DNA of 10,857 nt, from the NCBI GenBank assembly GCA_964346375.1, contig CAYFUL010000047.1:1-10857 (forward strand), in the 5' to 3' direction. The translations under genes and the position numbers were made by a program. Under the pieces are notes generated by a model. It saw nothing but the letters and a program-made list of their open reading frames with translations. It was not told the DNA's origin and ran no database searches. The DNA comes from CAYFUL01 sp964346375 (GTDB taxonomy: Bacteria; Bacillota; Clostridia; Tissierellales; Peptoniphilaceae). Below are positions 1 to 6,135 of this stretch, in pieces (position 1 is the first letter of the stretch; the number at the start of each line of letters is the position of its first letter).

Positions 1-8
1 AAAAACTA

Positions 9-37
9 TTGACAAACTATAGTTCACCGCCTATAAT
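9..37 (+). promoter_or_regulatory. Consensus sigma-A promoter of the sigma factor/amidase operon
   Basis: A perfect -35 box TTGACA (9-14) and a perfect -10 box TATAAT (32-37) are separated by 17 bp, the ideal housekeeping arrangement. Transcription would start near 44, giving a leader of about 25 nt before the ATG at 70, with GAGGAGG (57-63) as ribosome binding site. A promoter this strong in front of a regulator gene implies tight repression, consistent with the two LexA-like boxes that overlap it. Confidence 0.85.
14..25. promoter_or_regulatory. Second, one-mismatch LexA-like box inside the promoter spacer
   Basis: AAACTATAGTTC matches GAAC-N4-GTTC except for the first base and contains the 10-bp palindrome AACTATAGTT (15-24). 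It starts on the last base of the -35 box and fills most of the spacer. Its centre is 31 bp from the centre of the perfect box, about three helical turns, so two dimers could sit on the same DNA face. Weaker on its own than the downstream box. Confidence 0.5.
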
Positions 38-44
38 CTTATTA

Positions 45-56
45 GAACAGCTGTTC
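45..56. promoter_or_regulatory. Perfect LexA/DinR (SOS) box over the transcription start
   Basis: GAACAGCTGTTC is a perfect 12-bp palindrome matching the Gram-positive LexA core GAAC-N4-GTTC. It lies just downstream of the -10 box, over the expected +1, where a bound repressor would block transcription. The sequence match is direct; regulation by LexA is inferred because lexA is not in the window. Confidence 0.75.
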
Positions 57-69
57 GAGGAGGTTTTAT

Positions 70-624
70 ATGATTGATTTAGTTAGAAGAGGGAAAGAGG
101 GTGATGTTGATGCGGTTTATGAGATCATCTGTAAATTTAGACCTTTAGTTATTTCCTCTATTAAAAGGTATTGTAATTTTCCTAGGGAGTTTGAGGATTT
201 AATTAGTGATTTAAATATCCTTATTATCCACTGTATCGAGACTTTTGACGAAAGTCGCGGGGTTTATTTTGAGGTTTATCTTAGGGATAATATCCGTTTT
301 TATCTTTTAAAGACGGCTAAGTTTCTAAAGGATTCTAATCTTTCTTTAAATGTTACCCTTGGGGAGGATGAGGAGGAGTTTATTAACCTTATTCCCGATG
401 ATTTTAATCTTGAGGAGGATTTTTTTAAGGGGATTGATAATCTTGAGCTTTATTCTATGCTTTTAAGGCTTAGTAAGCGCACCCAGGAGGTTCTTTTTCT
501 CTATTTCTTCCATAATCTTTCTGTTGCTGAAATTGCTGGGTTTCTTGGCATTAGTGCTAGGACTGTTAGCAATTTAAAATTAAGGGGGATTTATTCTTTA
601 AGGAGGTTTTATGGTTTTAAATAA
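70..624 (+). CDS. Sigma-70 family RNA polymerase sigma factor (UviA/TcdR-like by size and context)
   Basis: A 184-aa two-domain sigma factor. Residues about 12-85 form a region-2 core (HTH_16-like start, then the EDLISDLNI stretch and the aromatic FEVYLRDNIRFYL helix used for -10 recognition). An acidic linker follows (about 90-120). Residues about 125-182 form region 4, with the helix-turn-helix LSVAEIAGFLGISARTVSN at 150-168 for -35 contact. There is no region 1.1 or full region 3, so this is an alternative sigma factor. The ATG has GAGGAGG 6 nt upstream. The gene overlaps the amidase start by 14 nt, so the two are translated together. Control by an SOS-type promoter and pairing with a lysis enzyme resemble the clostridial UviA (UV-inducible bacteriocin) arrangement. 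That analogy is inference, and which promoters it reads is unknown. Confidence 0.85.
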   Translation: MIDLVRRGKEGDVDAVYEIICKFRPLVISSIKRYCNFPREFEDLISDLNILIIHCIETFDESRGVYFEVYLRDNIRFYLLKTAKFLKDSNLSLNVTLGEDEEEFINLIPDDFNLEEDFFKGIDNLELYSMLLRLSKRTQEVLFLYFFHNLSVAEIAGFLGISARTVSNLKLRGIYSLRRFYGFK

Positions 625-1087
625 GCTTTTAATTAAAAATAATTTTAATTTTGGTAGAAAAAGTAGCATTTCGTTTATTGTTATTCACGATACTGCTAAC
701 CCTAGGGCGGGGGCTGATGCTATGGCTCATTTTAGGTATTTTAACTCTAAGTACAGAGGGGCGAGCGCTCATTATTTTGTGGATTCTAAGGGGATTGTGC
801 AAGTTGTTGAAGATATGAATACTGCTTGGCATTGCGGCGACGGTAAGGGCAGGTATGGCGTTACTAATAACAACTCTATTGGGATCGAGATGTGTATTAA
901 TTCGGACGGGGATTTTAACATGACTATGGAGCATACGGCGGAGCTTGTTAGGTTTTTAATGGATTTTTACGGGATTGACAAGAGCAGGGTTATTAGGCAT
1001 TTTGACGCGTCTAGGAAGATTTGCCCTAGGAGTATGAGTAATAATAATTGGGAGCTTTGGAATTTTTTTAAAAATTCTGTGTTATAA
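611..1087 (+). CDS. N-acetylmuramoyl-L-alanine amidase (Amidase_2, endolysin-like)
   Basis: A 158-aa single-domain zinc amidase that cleaves the bond between N-acetylmuramic acid and L-alanine in peptidoglycan. Zinc ligands are visible as H26 (VIHDTA), H130 (VIRHFDAS) and C138 (KICP). K136 sits two residues before the cysteine like the catalytic lysine of T7 lysozyme, and the H130-C138 spacing of 8 is the same as in T7. Conserved WH (73-74) and SIGIE (89-93) also fit. There is no signal peptide, membrane segment or SH3/LysM wall-binding domain, so the enzyme is cytoplasmic as made and would need a holin or lysis to reach the wall. It starts inside the sigma gene, with AGGAGG at 601-606. SOS-type upstream control suggests a lysis role rather than routine wall turnover. 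Confidence 0.9.
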   Translation: MVLNKLLIKNNFNFGRKSSISFIVIHDTANPRAGADAMAHFRYFNSKYRGASAHYFVDSKGIVQVVEDMNTAWHCGDGKGRYGVTNNNSIGIEMCINSDGDFNMTMEHTAELVRFLMDFYGIDKSRVIRHFDASRKICPRSMSNNNWELWNFFKNSVL

Positions 1088-1128
1088 TTTGGGTTATTTT
1101 TGTACTGTATATATAGGAGGTGAGATTT

Positions 1129-1326
1129 ATGGTTAAAAAGAGTTTAAAGCTTGTTTTTATTTCTGAGCCTGGAGCTGACGGTAGAGTTAGAACTGTTAAC
1201 AGAACTTTTTCTAGGGTTAATCCTGAGGTTTCTGATGCTAATTTAAAGGCTATTGGCACTGGTCTTGGTACACTTTTTTTAGAGGCGCCAGACGAAGTTA
1301 GAAAAATCGAAGAGAGTGTGCTTTAA
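1129..1326 (+). CDS. DUF1659-type small protein
   Basis: A 65-aa protein. The ATG at 1129 is preferred over an in-frame GTG at 1120 because AGGAGG (1115-1120) lies 8 nt before the ATG and overlaps the GTG. The pattern is that of DUF1659: an N-terminal strand SLKLVF, a Gly/Asp turn, a second strand ending in TFSRVNPEVSDANLKAIGTG, a helix, and a final strand EVRKIEES. DUF1659 proteins have no assigned function; from memory they are often found with DUF2922 and YvrJ small proteins, sometimes beside sigma factors. There is no signal peptide or transmembrane segment, so it is not the missing holin. It lies 41 nt after the amidase and is the last gene before the assembly gap. Family assignment is from pattern recognition, not a search. 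Confidence 0.7.
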   Translation: MVKKSLKLVFISEPGADGRVRTVNRTFSRVNPEVSDANLKAIGTGLGTLFLEAPDEVRKIEESVL

Positions 1327-1369
1327 GGTTTTGTTCCGATGTTTTTGGTTTGTTTTTTGTTTTGTTTTT

Positions 1370-1469
1370 NNNNNNNNNNNNNNNNNNNNNNNNNNNNNNN
1401 NNNNNNNNNNNNNNNNNNNNNNNNNNNNNNNNNNNNNNNNNNNNNNNNNNNNNNNNNNNNNNNNNNNNN
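1370..1469. other. Assembly gap (100 N)
   Basis: Exactly 100 undetermined bases, the conventional placeholder for a scaffold gap of unknown length. The left lip (1327-1369) is almost pure G/T and the right lip enters a repeat array, both plausible reasons for assembly failure. The end of the sigma/amidase operon, including any holin, DUF2922 or YvrJ gene and the terminator, would lie in the missing sequence. Linkage of the two sides should be treated as unproven. Confidence 0.95.
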
Positions 1470-2160
1470 TTACAATGTGTTCGGGTTTTATTGTATTTGT
1501 ATTCCACGTTGCCAATAATTTTACACCGTATCATTTTAAATACAAATGTATCCCATATTACCAACTGTCCTATCCCCTCGGGTCGGGCGGGGGCTCGGCA
1601 GCCTACCAAAATTTACAAACATATATTGCATAATTTAAATTCCAACACAATAAAACTCACGCTAAATTTAAATTGTATCCCACGTTACGGATACTTCGTT
1701 CTCCACGGGACGCCCGACACCCTACCAAAATTCACAAATGTATATTGACTACATAAAATACCAGCACATAAACCACCGCTAATATAAAACCCGTTCAACC
1801 CAAATTACTCGCGGTAGGGGCGGATTGTCCCTAATCCGCCCGTTACAATGCCTTGGAGTTTTGTAAAGTTGGAATTCGAAAAAAATTTTTCAATACAAAT
1901 GTATTTTATTATACCAACTGCCCTATCCCCTCGTGTCGGGCAAGGGCTCGGCAACCTACCATAGGTTACGAATTTACAATGGATTATTTAATTTACCGAA
2001 CCATTCTATAATACAAATAATATTACGTTACATATTTTCATATACAAATGTATTTTCACCTAAACAAAAATCGTATTTTGCTATGAATGTATTCAACAAT
2101 TCCAACACATTCTCTCCTCGGGTCGGGCGGGGGCTCGGCATCCTACCTTGGGTTATGGTT
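1470..2160 (-). repeat. Left array of a modular hairpin repeat (no coding)
   Basis: Four cores end in CCTACC: 1568-1607, 1701-1726 (degenerate), 1921-1960 and 2111-2147. The full cores read CCCCTCGGGTCGGGCGGGGG-CTCGGC with small changes and can fold as GTCGGGC, a 3-4 nt loop, GCTCGRC. Between the second and third cores lie an AT-rich module (1727-1812), a GC hairpin (1818-1841) and a second AT-rich module (1842-1910); this unit spans 234 bp. The segment after the first core (1608-1690) is a diverged copy of 1727-1810. All modules recur in reverse complement at 5565-5985, so I give this array minus orientation. Open frames across it are short, repetitive and without ribosome binding sites. Confidence 0.85.
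1818..1841. repeat. GC-rich hairpin module of the left array
   Basis: GGGCGGATT (1818-1826) pairs perfectly with AATCCGCCC (1833-1841) around the 6-nt loop GTCCCT. The equivalent positions in the right array (5576-5596, 5805-5825) keep a stem but with different bases, suggesting that structure, not sequence, is what persists. Confidence 0.75.
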
Positions 2161-2165
2161 GTACA

Positions 2166-2746
2166 ATGGATTACAAATAATGTTTATTGGGAAAATAATA
2201 TTTGTCAAAAAATTTCCACCCTTTTGATTTTTCTATTATAACTTTCTAAATTATTGTATTGTGTAATCATCTTTCCATCTATCGCCTAATTATTACATCT
2301 GTTAAATCGTTTAACCTAAATTTTTTTGGGAAAACGGGAAAAAACCTACTTGTGTTTTTTACTTTTGCTAAAAATTTTTTATTTCGATAATTTTTAAATT
2401 GTTCTCTTAAAATTTTACAATTATATTAATTATGATCCTTTTCCAACTTTAACTTTTCTCAAATCTCATTGCTCTACCTTTAAATTAATTATTAACAATC
2501 ATTCCTCGTACTAGATTTATGTAGATAATTTTTGAATCCTGGTGTATAATAATGAATACAGTTAGTATTTCTGTGAATGCATTTTTTGGAAATATATTCA
2601 TATTATACTCTGTAAATGTTTTCGTAATCCTTGGGGACTCCCTTGATTTACAATTTTTCGAGACTTTATAAAAGCCCTGAAAACTCGATGTAATCAATGG
2701 CTTTAGAATTTATAAACTTTATCAATTTTATATTTTTCCCCTATAT
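2166..2746. other. AT-rich intergenic stretch without a supportable gene
   Basis: About 580 bp of very AT-rich DNA between the left array and the leucine dehydrogenase promoter. I find no open frame with a ribosome binding site and no recognisable RNA. A 13-bp direct repeat GAAAACGGGAAAA occurs at 2330-2342 and again at 2747-2759. A small inverted repeat, GTTAAA-TCG-TTTAAC, lies at 2301-2315. A 70-codon minus-strand frame (2697-2485) starts at TTG without a ribosome binding site and matches nothing I recognise. Confidence 0.5.
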
Positions 2747-2759
2747 GAAAACGGGAAAA

Positions 2760-2795
2760 CATTTCTAAATAAAGTTGAATTTTTGTTTAGAAATG
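2760..2795. promoter_or_regulatory. 10-bp perfect inverted repeat over the leucine dehydrogenase promoter
   Basis: CATTTCTAAA (2760-2769) and TTTAGAAATG (2786-2795) are exact reverse complements separated by 16 bp, with half-site centres 26 bp apart. The -35 box lies between the arms and the right arm contains the extended -10 TG. It is upstream of the expected transcription start, so it would act as DNA, probably as an operator. No terminator T-run follows. Confidence 0.5.
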
Positions 2796-2802
2796 GTATT
2801 AT
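2775..2802 (+). promoter_or_regulatory. Extended -10 promoter of leucine dehydrogenase
   Basis: TTGAAT (2775-2780), a 16-bp spacer, then TATTAT (2797-2802) preceded by TGG, forming an extended -10. Predicted start is near 2809, about 41 nt before the ATG. The site overlaps the inverted repeat at 2760-2795. Confidence 0.55.
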
Positions 2803-2849
2803 GTAATTAGTTAGAAAGTTTGTTTTTTATTTCAAGGGGGTTTTATTTT

Positions 2850-3950
2850 ATGGAAATTTTTAAAGAATTAAAGCTTAACGACTATGAACAACTTATTTTT
2901 CATCATGATGAAGAATCTGGATTAAGAGCAATTACTTGTATACATAATTCTATACTTGGACCATGTCTTGGTGGACTTCGTTATTGGACTTATGAAAAAG
3001 AAGAAGACGCTATTATTGATGTTCTAAGACTTGCTAGAGGTATGACTTATAAGAATGCTGCAGCTGGACTTCCTCTTGGTGGTGCTAAGACTGTTATGCT
3101 TAAAGATCCTAATAGACCTAAATCTGAAGAAATGTTTAGAGCATTTGGTAGATTTGTTGAAGGCCTAAACGGTAGATATATTACTGCTGAGGACGTTGGA
3201 ACTACTGTTCAAGATATGGACTGGATTTACCAAGAAACTGATTATGTTGCTGGTACTTCTTTAAAACCTGGTACTGCAGGTAACCCATCTCCAGCGACTG
3301 CTCACGGTGTTTATGTTGGTATGAAAGCCGGCGCTAAGGAAGCTTTTGGATCTGACTCCCTTTCTGGAAAGACTATTATCCTTGAAGGACCTGGTAATGT
3401 TGGTCGTGAAGTTGCTAGACAATGTATCGAAGAAGGCGCAAGAGTTATCGCTTCTGATATTTTTGAAGGACCTCTTCAATTAGCTAAGGAAATGGGCTGT
3501 GAGACTGTTGAAAGAGATAAGATGTTTGATGTTGAAGCTGACATCTACTGCCCATGTGCACTTGGTGCAACTGTTAATGACGAAAATCTTGAAAAATTGA
3601 AAAAAACTGGCGTTAAACTTATTGCTGGTTCTGCTAACAACCAACTTGCTGAAAACAGACATGGTGATAAGCTAGAAGAAATGGGATTTGTTTATGCTCC
3701 TGACTTTATTATTAACTCTGGTGGAGTTATTCACTGTGGAGACGAGTTCAACGATGGATTCAACGCTGAAAGAGCTTATAATTCTGTAGAAAATGTTTAT
3801 AATCAAATTGAAAAGGTATTTGCAATTGCTAAGAGAGACGGCGTTCCTTCTTACCAAGCGGCAGATATACTAGCTGAAGAGAGAATGGCAGCAATTCTTA
3901 AGACTAAGAGAATTTTTGTTTTAAACACTAAGTCTGCTTTAAAACGTTAA
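2850..3950 (+). CDS. Leucine dehydrogenase (branched-chain amino acid dehydrogenase)
   Basis: A 366-aa NAD-dependent enzyme, the usual length for leucine dehydrogenase. It interconverts L-leucine (also Val, Ile) with the 2-oxo acid, NADH and ammonium. The ATG at 2850 follows AAGGGGG (2834-2840); an upstream in-frame TTG at 2820 has no ribosome binding site. Residue numbers match the Bacillus enzymes: L40-G41-G42, M65, K68 (MTYK) and catalytic K80 (GGAKTV), A113 and D115 (TAEDVG). The Rossmann motif GPGNVG is at 180-185, with D203 as the acidic residue selecting NAD over NADP. ALGATVND and NNQLAENRHGD complete the family signature. In an amino-acid fermenter it would feed oxidative (Stickland-type) degradation. 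It has its own promoter and terminator; the symporter downstream is a plausible functional partner. Third codon positions are strongly T-biased and regular, suggesting high expression. Confidence 0.93.
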   Translation: MEIFKELKLNDYEQLIFHHDEESGLRAITCIHNSILGPCLGGLRYWTYEKEEDAIIDVLRLARGMTYKNAAAGLPLGGAKTVMLKDPNRPKSEEMFRAFGRFVEGLNGRYITAEDVGTTVQDMDWIYQETDYVAGTSLKPGTAGNPSPATAHGVYVGMKAGAKEAFGSDSLSGKTIILEGPGNVGREVARQCIEEGARVIASDIFEGPLQLAKEMGCETVERDKMFDVEADIYCPCALGATVNDENLEKLKKTGVKLIAGSANNQLAENRHGDKLEEMGFVYAPDFIINSGGVIHCGDEFNDGFNAERAYNSVENVYNQIEKVFAIAKRDGVPSYQAADILAEERMAAILKTKRIFVLNTKSALKR

Positions 3951-3962
3951 TTTCATTTAAAT

Positions 3963-3993
3963 AATACACTCCATGAAAAATGGAGTGTATTTT
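3963..3993 (+). terminator. Rho-independent terminator after leucine dehydrogenase
   Basis: A 12-bp perfect stem (3963-3974 with 3980-3991) around the loop GAAAA, followed by a short T-run. It lies 12 nt after the stop codon. The A-rich left flank may make it partly bidirectional. Confidence 0.8.
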
Positions 3994-4038
3994 AAATTAA
4001 GGACTTTGAAAATTTTATAACAATGAAAGGAGAGTACC

Positions 4039-5394
4039 ATGGAAAAAAAGAATAGAGGTACCTTTAGTACATTTGGTTTTCTTATGGCGTCAGCTGGATC
4101 GGCTATCGGATTAGGTAATATGTGGAAATTCCCTTATGTTGCTGGTAAAAACGGTGGAGGGATATTCATATTAGTTTATCTAATTATGGTTCTTGCTATA
4201 GGTTTTGTATGTATGATGGGTGAAATGGTTATCGGCAGAAGAACTAAATTAAACCCTATTGGTGCGTATAAAAAAATAGCTGAAAAATTCACCTTTGTTG
4301 GAGTTATAGGTGTAGTAGTTGCCTTTATCATCGTTACTTATTACAACATTATCGGTGGTTGGGTTTCTAGATACTTATTTGGTTACATAACAGGTGGAGG
4401 AACTGCAATAAACTCAAACTCTGAGGCATTCTTTACATCATTTATTACTAATCCTTCAGCTCCAATTATTTGGACTGCAGTTTTCGTTCTACTTAACTTC
4501 TTTATCCTTCAAGGTGGAGTTGAAAAGGGAATTGAAAGAGCAAGTAAGTTTATGATGCCTACTCTATTTGTACTATTAGTAATTATTGCTATAAGATCAG
4601 TAACTCTTCCTGGAGCAGCTGCTGGAATCGAGTTTTTATTAAAGCCAGACTTTTCACATCTATCTTTTGATACATTTTCTCTTGCACTAGGTCAAGTTTT
4701 CTTCTCACTTTCTCTAGGTATGGGTATTATTATTACCTATGGTTCATACATGGATAAATCTACAGAGATTGAAAAATCTGCAATTTATGTTCCAATACTA
4801 GATACTCTTGCAGCATTAATATCAGGATTTGCTATACTTCCTGCAGTATTTGCATTTGGATTTGAACCTGGCGCAGGCCCTGGACTTATTTTTATAACAC
4901 TTCCACAAGTATTTGAATCAATGCCAATGGGACATTTAATTGGAACTTTATTCTTCCTATTAGTTCTTTTTGCAGCTCTATCTTCTTCAATTTCTCTAAT
5001 AGAAGTTCCTACATCTTACTTAATTGATAACTTCGGTATGAGTAGAAGAAAAGCAGTAATAATACTTTGTGTAGCAGCTTTTATTATAGCAATACCAGAG
5101 TCCCTATCAAACGGACCTTGGACAACTCAATTCTTCGGAATGACTTTCTTCGACTTTATGGGATATATCGCTGAAAGTTTACTAATGCCATTAGCAGGAT
5201 TCTTAATGTGTATAGTAATCGGATATGCTTGGAAAGGCGCAGAAGAAGAAGTTATAGACGAAGTTACAGCTGGTGGAATTCACCCATTCAAATCTAAAGG
5301 ATATTGGTTTATTATGATTAGATACATTGCTCCAATAGCTATCGGATTTATTTGGTTAAATTCTTCAGGAATATTAAAACTATTTATGAAGTAG
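4039..5394 (+). CDS. Sodium-dependent amino acid symporter (NSS/SLC6 family, LeuT/MhsT/Tyt1-like)
   Basis: A 451-aa membrane protein with about 11 hydrophobic segments, the usual count for bacterial NSS proteins (eukaryotic ones have 12). TM1 carries SAIGLGNMWKFPY, with N27 at the same number as the sodium ligand N27 of LeuT; LeuT R30 is replaced by K30. NGGGIF (38-43) follows. The unwound TM6 is SLGMG (225-229). The TM8 Na2 site FAALSSSIS (311-319) has S315-S316 where LeuT has T354-S355. AAAGGAG (4026-4032) lies 6 nt before the ATG. The gene follows the leucine dehydrogenase terminator and I see no convincing promoter between them, so it may depend on readthrough or a weak promoter. Substrate cannot be read from the sequence; branched-chain amino acids are a reasonable guess from the neighbour. 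Confidence 0.92.
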   Translation: MEKKNRGTFSTFGFLMASAGSAIGLGNMWKFPYVAGKNGGGIFILVYLIMVLAIGFVCMMGEMVIGRRTKLNPIGAYKKIAEKFTFVGVIGVVVAFIIVTYYNIIGGWVSRYLFGYITGGGTAINSNSEAFFTSFITNPSAPIIWTAVFVLLNFFILQGGVEKGIERASKFMMPTLFVLLVIIAIRSVTLPGAAAGIEFLLKPDFSHLSFDTFSLALGQVFFSLSLGMGIIITYGSYMDKSTEIEKSAIYVPILDTLAALISGFAILPAVFAFGFEPGAGPGLIFITLPQVFESMPMGHLIGTLFFLLVLFAALSSSISLIEVPTSYLIDNFGMSRRKAVIILCVAAFIIAIPESLSNGPWTTQFFGMTFFDFMGYIAESLLMPLAGFLMCIVIGYAWKGAEEEVIDEVTAGGIHPFKSKGYWFIMIRYIAPIAIGFIWLNSSGILKLFMK

Positions 5395-5476
5395 TAATAT
5401 TATTATATTTATACGATTAAACAGTATTCGTTTTAGTTAAACGGTACACTAACATTGAAGTCAAAATGAAATTAAT

Positions 5477-5504
5477 AACCCCTCAATTGAGGGGTTCTCT
5501 TTTT
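5477..5504 (+). terminator. Rho-independent terminator after the NSS symporter
   Basis: AACCCCTC (5477-5484) pairs with GAGGGGTT (5489-5496) around AATT, making a perfect 20-bp palindrome, followed by CTCTTTTT. It lies about 80 nt after the stop codon and separates the symporter from the right repeat array. Confidence 0.88.
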
Positions 5505-5575
5505 GTCTATGTATAATTTGGTAGAGTAAATTATTGGGGAGTAGGAATGTAATATAATACGAGCGTTGTTTAACA

Positions 5576-5596
5576 GGCGGCTCGGGACGTGCCGCC
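5576..5596. repeat. GC-rich hairpin module, right array copy 1
   Basis: GGCGGC (5576-5581) and GCCGCC (5591-5596) flank the loop TCGGGACGT and are followed by CCTACCG, the same exit sequence as the other copies. The stem differs in sequence from the left copy but remains paired. Confidence 0.65.
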
Positions 5597-5804
5597 CCTA
5601 CCGAGAGTAATTTGGGCTGAATGGGTTTCATATTAGCGGTGGATTATGTGCTGGTATTTTAAATAGTCAATATACATTTGTGAATTTTGGTAGGGGGTCG
5701 AGCCCTCGCCCGACCCGAGGGGATAGGGCATCTGTACAATGGAATATATTTGCATTGAAAATTTTTTTGAATTCGAACTTTACAAAACTCCAAGGCATTG
5801 TAAC

Positions 5805-5825
5805 GGGCGGCTCGGGACGTCGCCC
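5805..5825. repeat. GC-rich hairpin module, right array copy 2
   Basis: GGGCG (5805-5809) and CGCCC (5821-5825) flank GCTCGGGACGT. It is nearly the same as copy 1 but the right arm lacks a GC step, shortening the possible pairing. It is entered from ATTGTAAC and left through CTACCG, as in the left array. Confidence 0.55.
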
Positions 5826-6090
5826 CTACCGAAGGTTTTGAAACAGTTTTGATTTGTTCAATGTACGGATGATTTTGAATTTGGTGTAATTCAATGCGTT
5901 GGTATAAAAATAATCCATGGTAGGTTGCGTCGAGCCCAGCCCGACCCGAGGGGAGAATACATCGGTAATTTGGGATACATGTATCAATATACATAAGCAA
6001 TATAAGGTACTAAATGAAATATTTTTTGTGATAAATTTTTGATTGCTTTATGAATTTTATGCCTTGTGTTTTGTAAAATCTCATTTGATG

Positions 6091-6120
6091 CTCATTTTAC
6101 ACTTTTCTTTATGTTATAAT
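6091..6120 (+). promoter_or_regulatory. Extended -10 promoter of the NusG-II/Gx/Maf/RadC/RNase G operon
   Basis: A perfect TATAAT (6115-6120) is preceded by TGT, giving an extended -10 (6112-6120). No good -35 lies at 17 bp; CTCATT at 6091-6096 (18-bp spacing) is weak, which extended -10 promoters tolerate. The start would fall near 6127, only about 9 nt before the ATG. Confidence 0.6.
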
Positions 6121-6135
6121 GACATTGGTGGATTT

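Larger units (their letters stand above)
5565..5985 (+). repeat. Right array of the modular hairpin repeat, inverted relative to the left array
   Basis: Contains GC hairpins at 5576-5596 and 5805-5825 (229 bp apart) and cores beginning GGTAGG at 5689-5729 and 5919-5956 (230 bp apart). This is the same period as the left array. The module between the first hairpin and first core (5600-5688) is close to the reverse complement of 1727-1812. The module before the second hairpin (about 5745-5804) is close to the reverse complement of 1842-1905, including the block around CTCCAAGGCATTGTAACGGG. The open frame running through it on the minus strand is a repeat artefact. Confidence 0.85.

Noticed and set aside
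629..934. 101-codon minus-strand frame opposite the amidase
   Set aside because: It is the antisense shadow of a gene with clear zinc and catalytic residues.
1279..1748. Open frames running through the N gap on both strands
   Set aside because: They are open only because N codons are not stops; they cover repeat DNA or a real gene's tail and have no ribosome binding site.
1470..2160. CRISPR array
   Set aside because: Repeats are long, diverged and modular with uneven spacing (119, 234 and 187 bp); there are no short identical repeats with unique spacers and no cas genes.
1933..2241. 102-codon plus-strand frame in the left array
   Set aside because: It is composed of translated repeat cores and AT-rich filler, with no ribosome binding site.
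2301..2315. GTTAAA-TCG-TTTAAC inverted repeat as an operator
   Set aside because: It is short, in AT-rich DNA, far from any promoter and likely by chance.
2485..2697. 70-codon minus-strand frame
   Set aside because: It starts at TTG with no ribosome binding site, has AT-driven composition and no recognisable domain. A decayed gene cannot be fully excluded.
2803..2849. Riboswitch or attenuator in the leucine dehydrogenase leader
   Set aside because: The leader is only about 40 nt from the predicted start and shows no structured or recognisable element.
1470..5985. Composite transposon or insertion sequence pair around the leucine dehydrogenase island
   Set aside because: No transposase fragment, clear terminal inverted repeats or target duplication could be seen; only the inverted orientation of non-coding arrays supports mobility, so it is reported as a repeat observation only.
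5659..6000. 113-codon minus-strand frame with PSGRAG-type motifs
   Set aside because: The motif appears twice because the GC-rich repeat core appears twice; the same peptide pattern arises from the left array. It is a repeat artefact, not a protein.
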